Numbered from the stretch's first letter, positions 22,328-31,699 are shown. The stretch: 64,000 nucleotides of DNA from Saccharospirillum salsuginis (GCF_014651855.1 NZ_BMXR01000002.1:62001-126000); one strand, 5' to 3'. Notes: generated from the sequence alone by a model not told the origin. Made by a program: numbers and translations.

Positions 22328-23101
22328 CTATTCCGGGAAGTATCGGGACAGAATGGCTTCGTACGTTCCATTGGCCTTGATGGCGGCCAGGCTGTCCCGT
22401 AAGGCGCGAATCAAGTCGGGGTCGCTGTCCGGGTGCATGGCCATATACAGGCTGCCCGTCAGGTCGTCAATCCGATAGGCACGCTCGATAAGCGCCATAT
22501 CGAACCCGGCCGCTTTCACGCGAATCGGCATCGCGGCCTCGTCATGGGCGATCAGTTCCATTCGACCAAAATACAGCATTCGGACAATCAGATCGTCGTC
22601 GTTGGTAATTTCGAATCGTTCGAACCCCCGGTTTTCCAGGTAGGTTTTAATCACATCCTCCTGGGAGACACCAATCCGGTACGGGCGCGCGTCTTCAAGG
22701 GATTGGATAGTCAGATCGGTGTTGGACTTGAGTTTATAGAACGACGTTCGATAGGGCGCGATGACGCCAATCCATTCGAACAAGGGTTCCCGCTCGGGAA
22801 TCAGGGCGATGGAGTAAATCAGAGTGTTGGGTTCGGCTTGCGCGATTTGATAGGCCCGGGCCCATGGATAAAAGTCGATGTCGGCGTCCACCCCCGCATG
22901 ATCGAGTACCGCCTGGACGACCTCGGTCGAGAGACCATGGGCTTCTCCGTCGACCAGATGGTTGTAGGGCGGGAATTCCTCGGTCACGACATGCAGCGGG
23001 CCATCGGCCCAGGTCGGGAATGTCATGCTCAAGGCGAACAGCAGGGCGCTAACCGTGGATGACGAAAACGGTTGGATTGGGGGCATGGTAACGAACTTCA
23101 C
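22328..23101 (-). CDS. Periplasmic solute-binding protein, family 3 type
   Basis: A 257-residue exported protein of the bacterial solute-binding family 3 (amino-acid-binding type). A signal peptide with a cut near TWA|DG precedes LHVVTEEFPPYNHLVDGEAH, the usual first strand, and FYPWARAYQIAQAEPNTLIY, a common motif in orphan family members. No permease or ATPase lies next to it, so it may serve a distant transporter or a sensory role. It is convergent with the helicase gene, ending 17 bp beyond it. Confidence 0.88.
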   Translation of the reverse strand: MKFVTMPPIQPFSSSTVSALLFALSMTFPTWADGPLHVVTEEFPPYNHLVDGEAHGLSTEVVQAVLDHAGVDADIDFYPWARAYQIAQAEPNTLIYSIALIPEREPLFEWIGVIAPYRTSFYKLKSNTDLTIQSLEDARPYRIGVSQEDVIKTYLENRGFERFEITNDDDLIVRMLYFGRMELIAHDEAAMPIRVKAAGFDMALIERAYRIDDLTGSLYMAMHPDSDPDLIRALRDSLAAIKANGTYEAILSRYFPE

Positions 23102-23285
23102 ATCCGGACTCGGTAACTTCGCTCAGTATAGATGATTTCGCCCGCCACATTCGGAATGTCCTGTAAATTCCATTAGGCGAGGGCGGATTGTGATCAAGGT
23201 CAATCCCGGTGGTGGAAGAACCACACAGGTGGAACGATCAGTGTAAGATAGTCGATGTTGTGAACCCCGATTCGGAGTGCGTTGC

Positions 23286-24272
23286 ATGATCCCCAGTTGG
23301 CGTGAAGTTTTGACGCAAATCCCCAGGCTCGATACCCGGGACTGGCAGGCCATGGGCCGCCTGAAACGATGGTTGGTGGCCAGCCGGGCCGCCGTCTTCG
23401 TCATGACCCTGTTTTCCGCGGGGTTGGGCATGGTGTTGGCGATTCCAGGCCAATCCTTCGATGTGCTGAACGCCGTCCTGGTGTGCATTGGTCTGGTGTT
23501 GGCTCACGGCACCAATAATCTGGTGAACGATTGGACCGATTCCAGAAAAGGCATCGACAAGGGCAATTATTTCCGCACTCAATACGGGCCTCAGCCTCTG
23601 GAAAGCGGTTTCCTTACCGAGCGGCAATTATTGGGGTACATCGCACTGACGGGTGGACTGGCGATCGCTGTTGGGCTGGTTTTGGTGCTGCGAACCGACA
23701 TTCAGACCCTGTACTGGATGCTGGCGGGCGCGTTCTTTGTGCTGTTCTACACTTGGCCGCTGAAGTACATCGGGTTGGGGGAGCCCGCCGTCTGGCTGGT
23801 GTGGGGGCCTTTAATGGTGTTGGCGTCCGCCTATGTGGTTTCCGGCGACATGACAGCGACGATGATCTGGGTCAGTGCGATTTACGGCATCGGCCCCGCC
23901 ACCGTGTTGTTCGGCAAGCACACCGACAAACTGGCCGAAGATCGCAAGAAAGGCGTGTATACCTTGCCGGTGTTGTTGGGCGAATCGAACAGTCGCCATA
24001 CGGTCATCGGTCTGTGGGCCATTCAGTACGGTGGCCTGGCGTTGGGCGTGGGGTCCGGGGCACTGAGTCTCTGGTACCTGCTGACCTGGCTGGCCTTACC
24101 GCGTTTCATCGAAACCGCCAAACGGTTTCGAGAACCCCGACCGGTTGAAGCCCCGGTCGATCTGCCGCCCGGAGTGTGGCCGCTTTATCTGGTGGCCTTT
24201 GCGTTCGACTACAACAAACGATTCAGCGGTTGGCTGTTCCTGGCGGTATTGCTCAGTAGTGTGGTTGGGTAA
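23286..24272 (+). CDS. UbiA/MenA-like prenyltransferase
   Basis: A 328-residue polytopic membrane protein of the UbiA superfamily, which transfers prenyl chains to aromatic or quinone precursors. The first Asp-rich motif is N77-N-L-V-N-D-W-T-D85. The second region GKHTDKLAEDRKKG is near residue 212. At least seven hydrophobic segments are seen. The NDWTD wording is closer to MenA than to UbiA, but a menaquinone pathway cannot be judged from this window. GGAG eight bases before the ATG at 23286 decides the start over an in-frame GTG at 23277. No quinone gene lies nearby. Confidence 0.87.
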   Translation: MIPSWREVLTQIPRLDTRDWQAMGRLKRWLVASRAAVFVMTLFSAGLGMVLAIPGQSFDVLNAVLVCIGLVLAHGTNNLVNDWTDSRKGIDKGNYFRTQYGPQPLESGFLTERQLLGYIALTGGLAIAVGLVLVLRTDIQTLYWMLAGAFFVLFYTWPLKYIGLGEPAVWLVWGPLMVLASAYVVSGDMTATMIWVSAIYGIGPATVLFGKHTDKLAEDRKKGVYTLPVLLGESNSRHTVIGLWAIQYGGLALGVGSGALSLWYLLTWLALPRFIETAKRFREPRPVEAPVDLPPGVWPLYLVAFAFDYNKRFSGWLFLAVLLSSVVG

Positions 24273-24418
24273 CGCCCTTAGTCGGGATGTTGAATGCCCC
24301 TGACTACCGGGAAACCCGGGTGTTGTGACGAAATGATGTAAACTGTCGGCCCCTGAAGCGTTGTTGTGTATCTGCGGTTCGTTGATAGTAGTGGTTTTGT
24401 TGCCCACTGGAGTGTCCC

Positions 24419-25801
24419 GTGTTGCTCAGTCCATTGAACATACCGGCGTTTCGTCATCTATTACTGGCGCAAGTCATCGCCCTGTTCGGAACCGGCCTAA
24501 CCACCGTGGCTCTGGCCTTGCTGGCTCATCAACTCGCCGGTGGCCAAGCCGGACAGGTATTGGGGTTCGCACTGGCGCTTAAAATGGTGGCTTATGTGCT
24601 GATCGCTCCGTTGTTCGGCGCCGTGGCGTTAAAGTTACCGCGCCGTTCGTTCCTGGTGGCGCTCGATGTGTTCAGAGCCGTATCGGTAGCATTGTTGCCA
24701 TTTGTCACCGAAATCTGGCAGATCTATCTGCTGGTGTTTACCTTGAATGTCTTCTCGGCGGGGTTTACTCCGGTCTTTCAAGCCACGATCCCTCACATCG
24801 TAAAGGATCCGGAGGAATACACGCGTGCATTGTCACTGTCCCGGCTGGCGTACGATCTGGAAAACCTGTTGAGTCCGATGATCGCCGGCGCCTTGATTCT
24901 GACCATCAGTTTCAGCAACTTGTTTCTGTTTAACGGCATCGCTTTCCTCGTGTCGGCAGCTCTGGTGATGCATTCAGGTATTCCCCCCATGAAGCAGGGC
25001 GCCGATGTGGATGGATTCTGGGTGCGAGTGAGTCGCGGCATTTCGATCTACCTGAAAACTCCAAGATTGAGAGCGGTACTGGCGTTGAGTTTGGCGGTAT
25101 CCTCTGCGGGCGCGATGCAGATCGTCAATACGGTCGTGTATGTCAGAACCGAGCTTGGACTGGGCGAATCCTGGGTCGCCTGGGCCATGGCGGCTGCGGG
25201 CGGAGGGTCGATGGTCGCCGCTTTCACGCTCCCCCGACTATCGAATCGATGGTCATTTCGACGGATTCAGATGACCGGCGGGCTCATGATGTCACTGGCT
25301 GTGTTGCTTGGTGTGACGCTCCCTTCAATCGGAGGGTTGATGGTGCTTTGGGGAATAGTGGGCGCGGGAACCGCTCTGGTGTTGACCCCGATCGGTCGGC
25401 TGTTGACCGAGTCCTGTCAGGAATCAGACCGACCGGCTTTGTTTTCGGCGCAGTTCTCGCTCTCTCATGCCTGTTGGTTGATCACCTATCCACTGGCCGG
25501 TTGGCTTGGAGCCCAGGTGGGTTTGATCAGTGGATTTATGGTGTTGGGAGGGGTGGCCCTGGTATCGGTTCTGATAGCCGCTTACTTGTGGCCCGCAACG
25601 GACTCCATCGATCTGCTGCATCGTCATGAAGCAATGCATCATACTCATTTGCACTATCACGATGAGCACCATCAACATCGTCATGAGGGATGGGAGGGGC
25701 CAGAACCTCACTCCCATCCGCACGAGCACTCAACGGGTGAACACCGGCATCCGTTTGTTATCGACCGGCATCATCCCGATTGGCCCGACTCTCGCTCATA
25801 G
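24419..25801 (+). CDS. MFS transporter with His-rich C-terminal tail
   Basis: A 460-residue major facilitator superfamily protein with about twelve hydrophobic helices (roughly residues 10-395). The last 60 residues form an acidic, His-rich tail with runs such as HHTHLHYHDEHHQHRHEG and HSHPHEHSTGEHRHP, which would bind divalent metal in the cytoplasm. Translation starts at GTG with GGAG six bases upstream. It converges with DUF6488-like, anchor and HupE/UreJ genes, a set I recall seeing together. A role in nickel, cobalt or zinc efflux or handling is likely but unproven. The frame overlaps the next gene's 3' end by six bases, tail to tail. Confidence 0.9.
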   Translation: MLLSPLNIPAFRHLLLAQVIALFGTGLTTVALALLAHQLAGGQAGQVLGFALALKMVAYVLIAPLFGAVALKLPRRSFLVALDVFRAVSVALLPFVTEIWQIYLLVFTLNVFSAGFTPVFQATIPHIVKDPEEYTRALSLSRLAYDLENLLSPMIAGALILTISFSNLFLFNGIAFLVSAALVMHSGIPPMKQGADVDGFWVRVSRGISIYLKTPRLRAVLALSLAVSSAGAMQIVNTVVYVRTELGLGESWVAWAMAAAGGGSMVAAFTLPRLSNRWSFRRIQMTGGLMMSLAVLLGVTLPSIGGLMVLWGIVGAGTALVLTPIGRLLTESCQESDRPALFSAQFSLSHACWLITYPLAGWLGAQVGLISGFMVLGGVALVSVLIAAYLWPATDSIDLLHRHEAMHHTHLHYHDEHHQHRHEGWEGPEPHSHPHEHSTGEHRHPFVIDRHHPDWPDSRS

Positions 25802-26137
25802 CTCGCCGGAATAATTGGCATTCACGACATTGCCGAATTCGTCCAGAAAGATGTAAAGCGATTGCTCATCGGGGTCATCGATTGCGTCATTCTGGTACAG
25901 AACAGACCAGATAAGACCAAACTGGCTGTCCTGCCGGGTGACGTCCGGCTCGTAAGCACCCTGCCAGGATGATGGAATACGGTCATTGCTGACCAATTGC
26001 TCCACCGCTTGATTAGCACGTTCGACGATGGTGTCCTGGCTTAGCGGCTCCTTCGGGCCATGATCGGTGTGTGCCCAGGCGGACGATAAGAACAACAGGG
26101 TGAATGTCAGTGCAATGCCTTTTATCAATGTGCTCAT
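25796..26137 (-). CDS. Small exported protein, DUF6488-like
   Basis: A 113-residue secreted or periplasmic protein. A signal peptide ends near SSAWA|HTDHG and the mature N-terminus is His-rich (HTDHGPKEP). TIVERANQAVEQLVSNDRIP and SSWQGAYEPDVTRQ resemble proteins annotated DUF6488. The function is unknown. It lies 3' of the membrane-anchored protein and HupE genes on the same strand (36 bp spacing). His residues at the mature N-terminus fit a metal-handling role, which is inference. Confidence 0.8.
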   Translation of the reverse strand: MSTLIKGIALTFTLLFLSSAWAHTDHGPKEPLSQDTIVERANQAVEQLVSNDRIPSSWQGAYEPDVTRQDSQFGLIWSVLYQNDAIDDPDEQSLYIFLDEFGNVVNANYSGEL

Positions 26138-26173
26138 TGTGAAAATCCTCGATTAAACAAATAGGTTGGGTGA

Positions 26174-26770
26174 TCAGGGTTTGAAGAGTGATTGGTAGAA
26201 CCCACTGGTCTCGACGGACACCGTGACCGGTTCACGGCCGCGGTTGACCCAGAACCACCCGTGCGTTCCTTCAAACGGTGCCTCGAAGGTGCCACTGGCG
26301 GTTGTCTGATCCCGACCGACCCAGTAGCTTGTGAATTCATCACCCGCGTTCGGGGGTTCGCCGTGCATATCGAACGTGACCGTGCCGCCTTCGGCTCGCC
26401 AATTGAAGACAAATCGGTCGCCTTCGGCCATTTGCGCCTTTATTTCGGCTCCCTCACCGGGGGCGAGTGTCAACGACATCCGATCTGATCGATGGGGTTG
26501 ATTCCCTCGCCAGACCGGGGGCTCCATACCGCCCATAAGGGAAGCGGAACCGGTGCCGGTATCGTTCGAAGCTTCGGTGGTGTCCGCTTCCGAATGGAGA
26601 CGGTCGAAGCCCATAACACCGCCCAGGCCAGTGGGGTCCACGCCGAATTCAGCCGGCATGACCGCCGTGACGAGCAATATCGCTCCAATGAGCAATGCCC
26701 CCAGGGTCGCTTTGAGCAGCGAGGTGTGAGACGGGAGGACGTCTCGGTCTGATTCCTTCATTGTATGCAT
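26174..26770 (-). CDS. Membrane-anchored periplasmic protein
   Basis: A 198-residue protein with one N-terminal helix (LLKATLGALLIGAILLVTAV) and a periplasmic domain. The region FNWRAEGGTVTFDMHGEPP and the C-terminal GTHGWFWVNRGREPVTVSVE look like a small beta-sandwich. Related proteins are annotated only as transmembrane anchor proteins beside HupE/UreJ genes. Met codons at 26770 and 26761 are both possible; AAGG upstream favours 26770. It lies 10 bp downstream of hupE-like gene and 36 bp upstream of the DUF6488-like gene. Confidence 0.8.
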   Translation of the reverse strand: MHTMKESDRDVLPSHTSLLKATLGALLIGAILLVTAVMPAEFGVDPTGLGGVMGFDRLHSEADTTEASNDTGTGSASLMGGMEPPVWRGNQPHRSDRMSLTLAPGEGAEIKAQMAEGDRFVFNWRAEGGTVTFDMHGEPPNAGDEFTSYWVGRDQTTASGTFEAPFEGTHGWFWVNRGREPVTVSVETSGFYQSLFKP

Positions 26771-26780
26771 AGTCAAAACC

Positions 26781-27503
26781 TTATACAGAGAATACGAGTC
26801 CGGTCAGTTGGTAGCCTGTCAGCAGAAAACCACACGCCATGAGCGCGGTGTTGGCGGCAAATGCCTGTCGACTGAAGGCGTCTGTCTTACGCCAGTAGTT
26901 CATGACGATCAGAATGGCCCCCAAGGCCAGCAATTGGCCCAACTCCACGCCCACATTGAAGGCCAGAATGTTGGCGACCAACCCATCTTCCGACAGCGTG
27001 AAGTCCTGCAGTTTGGTGGCGAGACCAAAGCCATGGAAAAAGCCGAAAATCAGTACAGCCAGCTTGGTATTCGGCTGAACCCCGAACCAGCGCTGATAGG
27101 CTCCCAAGTTGTCCAGCGCTTTGTACACCACCGAAAGGCCGATGATCGCATCGACGATGTAAGGGTTGACGTGAACATTCGACAGCACGCCGAACAGCAG
27201 GGTCACACTGTGCCCGAGTGCGAACAGAGACACATAGACGCCGATGTCTTTCATGCGAAACAGAAAGAAAATGACACCCACCAGGAACAATAGATGGTCA
27301 TAGCCGGTAACCATGTGTTTGGCGCCAAGATAAATAAACGGAAGGATCTGGGTGCCGCTGCTTTGTTCAAGAAAGAGCGCATCGCTTTCTTCAACACCGT
27401 GCCCCCACCCCATGGCGGGGAGGGTAGCCACACACAGAATGAAGAGTACGCGCCACAAGCTCAGGCGCATGCCCCAACCCCGTCGGATCGGTAACTTCAT
27501 CAT
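26781..27503 (-). CDS. HupE/UreJ family membrane protein
   Basis: A 240-residue integral membrane protein of the HupE/UreJ_2 group. The first 35 residues form a signal or first helix ending at GWGHGVEE. The landmark motifs YLGAKHMVTGYDHLLFLVG, FALGHSVTLL and FGFFHGFGLATKL place conserved His residues in the membrane, which in HupE/UreJ proteins are proposed to bind nickel or cobalt. Six or seven helices are seen. The start at 27503 has GGAG six bases upstream. No hydrogenase or urease gene is near, so a general metal uptake role is more likely. Confidence 0.9.
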   Translation of the reverse strand: MMKLPIRRGWGMRLSLWRVLFILCVATLPAMGWGHGVEESDALFLEQSSGTQILPFIYLGAKHMVTGYDHLLFLVGVIFFLFRMKDIGVYVSLFALGHSVTLLFGVLSNVHVNPYIVDAIIGLSVVYKALDNLGAYQRWFGVQPNTKLAVLIFGFFHGFGLATKLQDFTLSEDGLVANILAFNVGVELGQLLALGAILIVMNYWRKTDAFSRQAFAANTALMACGFLLTGYQLTGLVFSV

Positions 27504-27522
27504 CAATGTCTCCAAATTGATA

Positions 27523-27954
27523 TTACATAGAGTCCGGGCACCCAATCGGTGTCCGGTGTGAATGCTGGCCGACGATGGGTTTGGGTGGGCGATACAAGCG
27601 GTCAGGAGGAGCGGTCGTCAGGCTGCACGGTTCTGTGCTGGCCTGTGTCGACTTGACGAGTGGCGCATTCATCGACGGAACGCCATTCGCGAGGGAGGCT
27701 TCAGCGGCTCCCAACGCATGAAGGGTCAAATGAAGGGTGTCGTCAATGGATGCATGGTCATGAATGTGGTGTGACTTGGCGAGGAGGGTGTCCGCATCGA
27801 CCGGGTGGATGTGGATCGAAAACCCGTTGGCTTGTTCGCTCAGGGAGTGTCGCCATTGGTTGGCGGCCGAAACACCCTGAACCATCAATGCTATCAGGAT
27901 CATGGTCATCGCCAGTACCCATTGGCTGTGTGAGATCGTTCGCCGACTCAGCAT
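27523..27954 (-). CDS. Small His-rich exported protein
   Basis: A 143-residue protein with an N-terminal hydrophobic segment (WVLAMTMILIALMVQGVSA) and a soluble part rich in His (IHIHPVDADTLL, SHHIHDHASIDD). The C-terminal region with PPDRLYRPPKP resembles the ends of small proteins encoded beside metal efflux or copper genes (CzcI or DUF2946 type), but I cannot assign a family. It is the first gene of the anchor/HupE transcript, 19 bp upstream of the hupE-like gene. Confidence 0.65.
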   Translation of the reverse strand: MLSRRTISHSQWVLAMTMILIALMVQGVSAANQWRHSLSEQANGFSIHIHPVDADTLLAKSHHIHDHASIDDTLHLTLHALGAAEASLANGVPSMNAPLVKSTQASTEPCSLTTAPPDRLYRPPKPIVGQHSHRTPIGCPDSM

Positions 27955-28064
27955 GATCGCATGGAATCCATTGATGGTCTGAAGATTGAGTGTGGTCGGA
28001 CAATATCGAAATTCCCGGGAGGGAACAACACAGGATTCCCGGGTCCGTGAGCGATTTAACAGTT

Positions 28065-28099
28065 AAAAAAAAAGGCGCACCGCCCCGGGGCTGTGCGCC
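28065..28099 (-). terminator. Intrinsic terminator after pycB
   Basis: On the minus strand GGCGCAC (28099-28093) pairs with GTGCGCC (28080-28074) around a 12-nt loop and is followed by nine T residues (28073-28065). It lies 120 bp beyond the pycB stop and closes the pycA-pycB transcript before the metal cluster. Confidence 0.85.
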
Positions 28100-28219
28100 A
28101 AACTCGATTGGACCGATGCCTCCCGTCTCGGGGAAGCGACCGTTCAGTCACCCATGGACAGCGCCCACCGCAAAGCGGGAATATCCGATTACCTAACCTC
28201 TCGCGGGTGACCGACCGGC

Positions 28220-30010
28220 TTAACCGATCTCAACCAAGATCTCTCCCGGGGTAACCCGGTCGCCTTTCTGCACGTAAACGGCCTGAACGGTGCCGGCTAC
28301 GCTGGCATGAATTTCGGTTTCCATCTTCATGGCCTCGGTGATCAACACCGCCTGGCCGGCTTCGACTGTGTCGCCTTCGGCGACCAGCACATCGACGATG
28401 TTGCCCGGCATGGCCGGTGTCACGTGGCCCGGTTCGGTCGCTTTCCTGCGCCCGCCCTTGGCCTCGGCCACGTATTCGCTGACGGTTTCGAAGACCACTT
28501 CCTCGGGCATGCCGTCGAGCGAGACATAGAGCTTGCGTTTGCCACCGCCGAATTCACCGACCCCGGTGATGGCGACCTCATAGGTTTCACCATGCACATC
28601 CACCTTGAACTCGGTCGGGCTGGCGGCCACTGGTTTGTGGGCCGATTCCGGGGGCAGCAGGGGTTCGGGATCCAGCTGGCCTTCGGCGCGTTTTTGCAAA
28701 TAGTCGCGCCCCAGATCCGGGAACATGGCGTAGGTGAGCACGTCTTCCCGATTCGTCGCCAGATCGCCGATGTCCCGCGTCAGTTTCTTGATTTCCGGTT
28801 CCAGAGCGTCGGCCGGGCGCGCGTCGGAGACGGATTCGTTGCCGATGCCCTTTTTCAGCACGGCCTGGCTGACCGGCGCCGGCGGCTTACCGTAGCCGCC
28901 CTGAAGGTATCGCTTCACCTCGTTGGTGATCGTCTTGTAGCGTTCGCCGGCCAGAACGTTATAGACCGCCTGGGTGCCGACGATTTGCGATGTGGGTGTG
29001 ACCAGTGGCGGGTAGCCCAGGTCTTCGCGCACCCGCGGGATTTCGTCGAAGACTTCACGAATCCGATCCAACGCATTCTGTTCCTTCAACTGGTTGGCCA
29101 GGTTGGACATCATGCCGCCCGGCACCTGGTTGATCTGAACCGAGACGTCCTCGCGGGTGAACTCGCTTTCGAACTGGTGGTATTTCTTGCGCACCTCACG
29201 GAAGTAATCGGCGATGTCGCGCAGTGCTTCCAGGTCCAGACCGGTGTCGTAGGGCGTGCCTTTCAGCGCCGCCACCTGGGATTCGGTGGACGGATGGCTG
29301 GTGCCGCCCGCCAGCGACGAGATCGCGGTGTCGATGCGATCCGCTCCCGCTTCGATGGCCTTCAATTGACACAGCGGCGACAGCCCGGAGGTGGCGTGGC
29401 TGTGAATGGCCAGCGGCAGATCGACTTCGGACTTGATCGCCTTGACCAGTTCGAAGGTGGCGTAGGGCGTGAGCAGGCCGGCCATGTCTTTGATGGCGAT
29501 GGAGTCCGCGCCCATGTCGCGCAATGCCTTCGCCTGTTCGGCGAACAACTCGGCGGTATGCACCGGGCTGGTGGTGTAGCAGATGGTGCCCTGGGCGTGC
29601 TTGCCGACCGTCTTGACGGCCTTCATCGCGACCTCGAGATTGCGCAGATCGTTCAGCGCATCGAACACGCGGAACACGTCGATGCCATTGTCCGCCGCGG
29701 CGGTGACGAAGGCTTCGACCACATCGTCCGCATAGTGCCGGTAACCGAGCAGGTTCTGGCCGCGCAGCAGCATTTGCAGGCGGGTGTTGGGCAGGGCTTT
29801 GCGCAGTTGGCGCAGCCGTTCCCAGGGGTCTTCCTTCAGGAAGCGCACACAGGCATCGAAGGTGGCGCCGCCCCAGACTTCCAGCGACCAGAATCCGATG
29901 GCGTCGAGTTTCTCGCAGATCGGCAGCATGTCTTCGGTGCGCATCCGGGTGGCGAGCAACGACTGGTGCGCATCGCGCAGTGTGACGTCGGTGATTTCTA
30001 CGGGGTTCAT
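28220..30010 (-). CDS. pycB: Pyruvate carboxylase subunit B (carboxyltransferase plus biotin carrier)
   Basis: The carboxyltransferase subunit of a two-subunit, acetyl-CoA-independent pyruvate carboxylase, also similar to oxaloacetate decarboxylase alpha. It has 596 residues. DVTLRDAHQSLLATRMRTED (8-27) opens the TIM barrel, IKDMAG carries the biotin-independent catalytic region, and the biotin lysine is in EAMKME near residue 563. The start at 30010 has AGGAGG six bases upstream; the frame extends six codons further. Together with pycA it forms oxaloacetate for gluconeogenesis. No membrane subunits (oadB, oadG) are present, which argues against a sodium-pump decarboxylase. Confidence 0.95.
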   Translation of the reverse strand: MNPVEITDVTLRDAHQSLLATRMRTEDMLPICEKLDAIGFWSLEVWGGATFDACVRFLKEDPWERLRQLRKALPNTRLQMLLRGQNLLGYRHYADDVVEAFVTAAADNGIDVFRVFDALNDLRNLEVAMKAVKTVGKHAQGTICYTTSPVHTAELFAEQAKALRDMGADSIAIKDMAGLLTPYATFELVKAIKSEVDLPLAIHSHATSGLSPLCQLKAIEAGADRIDTAISSLAGGTSHPSTESQVAALKGTPYDTGLDLEALRDIADYFREVRKKYHQFESEFTREDVSVQINQVPGGMMSNLANQLKEQNALDRIREVFDEIPRVREDLGYPPLVTPTSQIVGTQAVYNVLAGERYKTITNEVKRYLQGGYGKPPAPVSQAVLKKGIGNESVSDARPADALEPEIKKLTRDIGDLATNREDVLTYAMFPDLGRDYLQKRAEGQLDPEPLLPPESAHKPVAASPTEFKVDVHGETYEVAITGVGEFGGGKRKLYVSLDGMPEEVVFETVSEYVAEAKGGRRKATEPGHVTPAMPGNIVDVLVAEGDTVEAGQAVLITEAMKMETEIHASVAGTVQAVYVQKGDRVTPGEILVEIG

Positions 30011-30021
30011 CGGATTCCTCC

Positions 30022-31437
30022 TTACCATCCGGCGTGGGCGGCAATGGCCGAGGCCAGCACCAGCGCGATTTCACTGGGATGGCGTTTGACGGAATAGTCG
30101 AGCAGTTCGGGGTGATCCGGCACGAAGCTGGTGTTGAACTGTCCCTTCTGAAAATCGGGGTGCGCCAGGATTTGCTGGTAGTAATGACCGGTGGTGCGAA
30201 TGCCGTGCAACCGCATGTCATCCAGTGCGCGTTGGCCGCGTGCGATGGCGTCTTCCCAGTTCAATGCCCAGACAATCAGCTTGAGGCACGTCGAATCGTA
30301 ATAGGGGGGAATGTCGTAACCGGTGAAAATGGCGGTATCGACCCGTACGCCGGGGCCGCCGGGTGCGAAATAATGGGTCACGCGGCCGAAGCTCGGCAGA
30401 AAGTTGTTCTTCGGGTCCTCGGCGTTGATGCGGAACTGGATGGCATACCCCTGGTGGCGGATGTCCTGCTGTTCATAGCGCAGCGGCCGGCCGGAGGCGA
30501 TGCGCAACTGTTCCTGAACGATGTCGACGCCGGTGATCTGTTCGGTGATGGTGTGTTCCACCTGCACCCGGGTGTTCATTTCCATGAAGTAGACCTGGTT
30601 GCCGGTGACCAGGAACTCGACGGTGCCGGCGTTTTCATAGCCCACAGCCTTGGCGGCGCGAATCGCCAGCTCACCGATGTAGTTACGCTGTTCCGGCGTG
30701 ATCTGCGGGCTGGGGGCGATCTCGATCAGTTTCTGGTTGCGACGCTGGATGGAGCAGTCGCGCTCGAACAGGTGAATAACATTGCCCTGGCTGTCGGCCA
30801 GCACCTGCGCCTCGATGTGGCGCGGGTTGACGATGCATTTCTCCAGAAAGACCTCGGCCGAGCCGAAGGCCTTGGTCGCCTCGGAGATAACCCGGGGATA
30901 GTGGCTTTTCAGTTCATTCGCGGAATCGCAGCGGCGAATGCCGCGCCCGCCGCCGCCGGATGTGGCCTTGAGCATGACCGGGTAGCCGATCTCCTCGGCG
31001 ACGGCCAGGGCGTCCTCCAGGTTGTCCAGGTTGCCGTCGGAGCCCGGTGTGACCGGCACTCCGGCGGCTTGCATGCTTTTTCGGGCCTGGGTTTTATCAC
31101 CCATTCGGGCGATGACGGACGATTTGGGGCCGACGAAAGTGATGCCCTGGTGTTCGCACAGCTCGGCGAAACGGGCGTTTTCGGACAAGAAGCCATAGCC
31201 CGGGTGGATGGCGTCGCAGCCGACTTGCTTGGCCAGGTTGACGATGCGCTGCGGGTCCAGGTAGCCGGCCAGAGGGTCGTCGCCCAGCGAGTATGATTCG
31301 TCCGCCCGCTTGACGTGGAGGCCATAGCGGTCCGGCTCGGTGTAGATGGCGACCGAGCGGATGCCCAATTCCGCGCAGGCGCGGATAATGCGGACCGCGA
31401 TTTCGCCGCGGTTGGCGATGAGCACTTTTTTGAGCAT
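30022..31437 (-). CDS. pycA: Pyruvate carboxylase subunit A (biotin carboxylase)
   Basis: The ATP-dependent biotin carboxylase subunit, 471 residues. It shows MLKKVLIANRGEIAVRIIRA, the ATP-grasp glycine loop GGGGRGIRR and the active-site EMNTRVQVEH. It could be mistaken for AccC of acetyl-CoA carboxylase, but the 11 bp spacing to pycB and the divergent LysR gene fit pyruvate carboxylase of Pseudomonas (PA5436-PA5435). The upstream 400 bp holds a family A element and two REP-like hairpins. Confidence 0.94.
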   Translation of the reverse strand: MLKKVLIANRGEIAVRIIRACAELGIRSVAIYTEPDRYGLHVKRADESYSLGDDPLAGYLDPQRIVNLAKQVGCDAIHPGYGFLSENARFAELCEHQGITFVGPKSSVIARMGDKTQARKSMQAAGVPVTPGSDGNLDNLEDALAVAEEIGYPVMLKATSGGGGRGIRRCDSANELKSHYPRVISEATKAFGSAEVFLEKCIVNPRHIEAQVLADSQGNVIHLFERDCSIQRRNQKLIEIAPSPQITPEQRNYIGELAIRAAKAVGYENAGTVEFLVTGNQVYFMEMNTRVQVEHTITEQITGVDIVQEQLRIASGRPLRYEQQDIRHQGYAIQFRINAEDPKNNFLPSFGRVTHYFAPGGPGVRVDTAIFTGYDIPPYYDSTCLKLIVWALNWEDAIARGQRALDDMRLHGIRTTGHYYQQILAHPDFQKGQFNTSFVPDHPELLDYSVKRHPSEIALVLASAIAAHAGW

Positions 31438-31480
31438 GGGTCGTCCTCCCGCTCGTTGCCTGAATCCTTACCGTTGAACC

Positions 31481-31610
31481 CGCACCGGCTACCGGGTAGG
31501 CCGCTTCGGGGTCGCGCGGGATGCCGCCCACTCAACCCATCCGTGGGGGCTTGGCGGCAGCCATCCATGGCTGCCGACATCCCCGAATCGGCCTACCCGG
31601 CATCCGGCGC
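31481..31610 (+). repeat. Family A element A3
   Basis: The arms 31481-31511 and 31581-31610 pair imperfectly (ACCGGGTAGGCC core). The internal part has CCCATCC...GGGG and the GGCAGCC / GGCTGCC hairpin. A3 sits in the 400 bp pycA-pycR divergent interval (31438-31837), which otherwise holds two REP-like hairpins and an AT-rich promoter zone but no gene. Confidence 0.85.
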
Positions 31611-31617
31611 TAGCCCT

Positions 31618-31699
31618 GTAGGGTGGGCACTGCCCACCAAAGAATGAGCCGCAGCCTAATATCAAGTAGGTTGGGTTAGCCCGAAGGGCGTAACCCAAC
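31618..31699 (+). repeat. Two GTAG hairpins (types B and C) in the pycA-pycR interval
   Basis: A type B hairpin (31618-31638, GTAGGGTGGGCACTGCCCAC) is followed by a type C hairpin (31666-31699, GTAGGTTGGGTTAG... GGGCGTAACCCAAC). Type C here pairs GTTGGGTTA with TAACCCAAC, while the copy near 15.9 kb has GATTA/TAATC at the same place, a compensatory change. Confidence 0.88.

Noticed and set aside
28307..30097. Long open frame on the plus strand opposite pycB
   Set aside because: It is a high-GC shadow. The minus-strand frame has unmistakable pyruvate carboxylase motifs and a biotin site, and the antisense translation matches no family.
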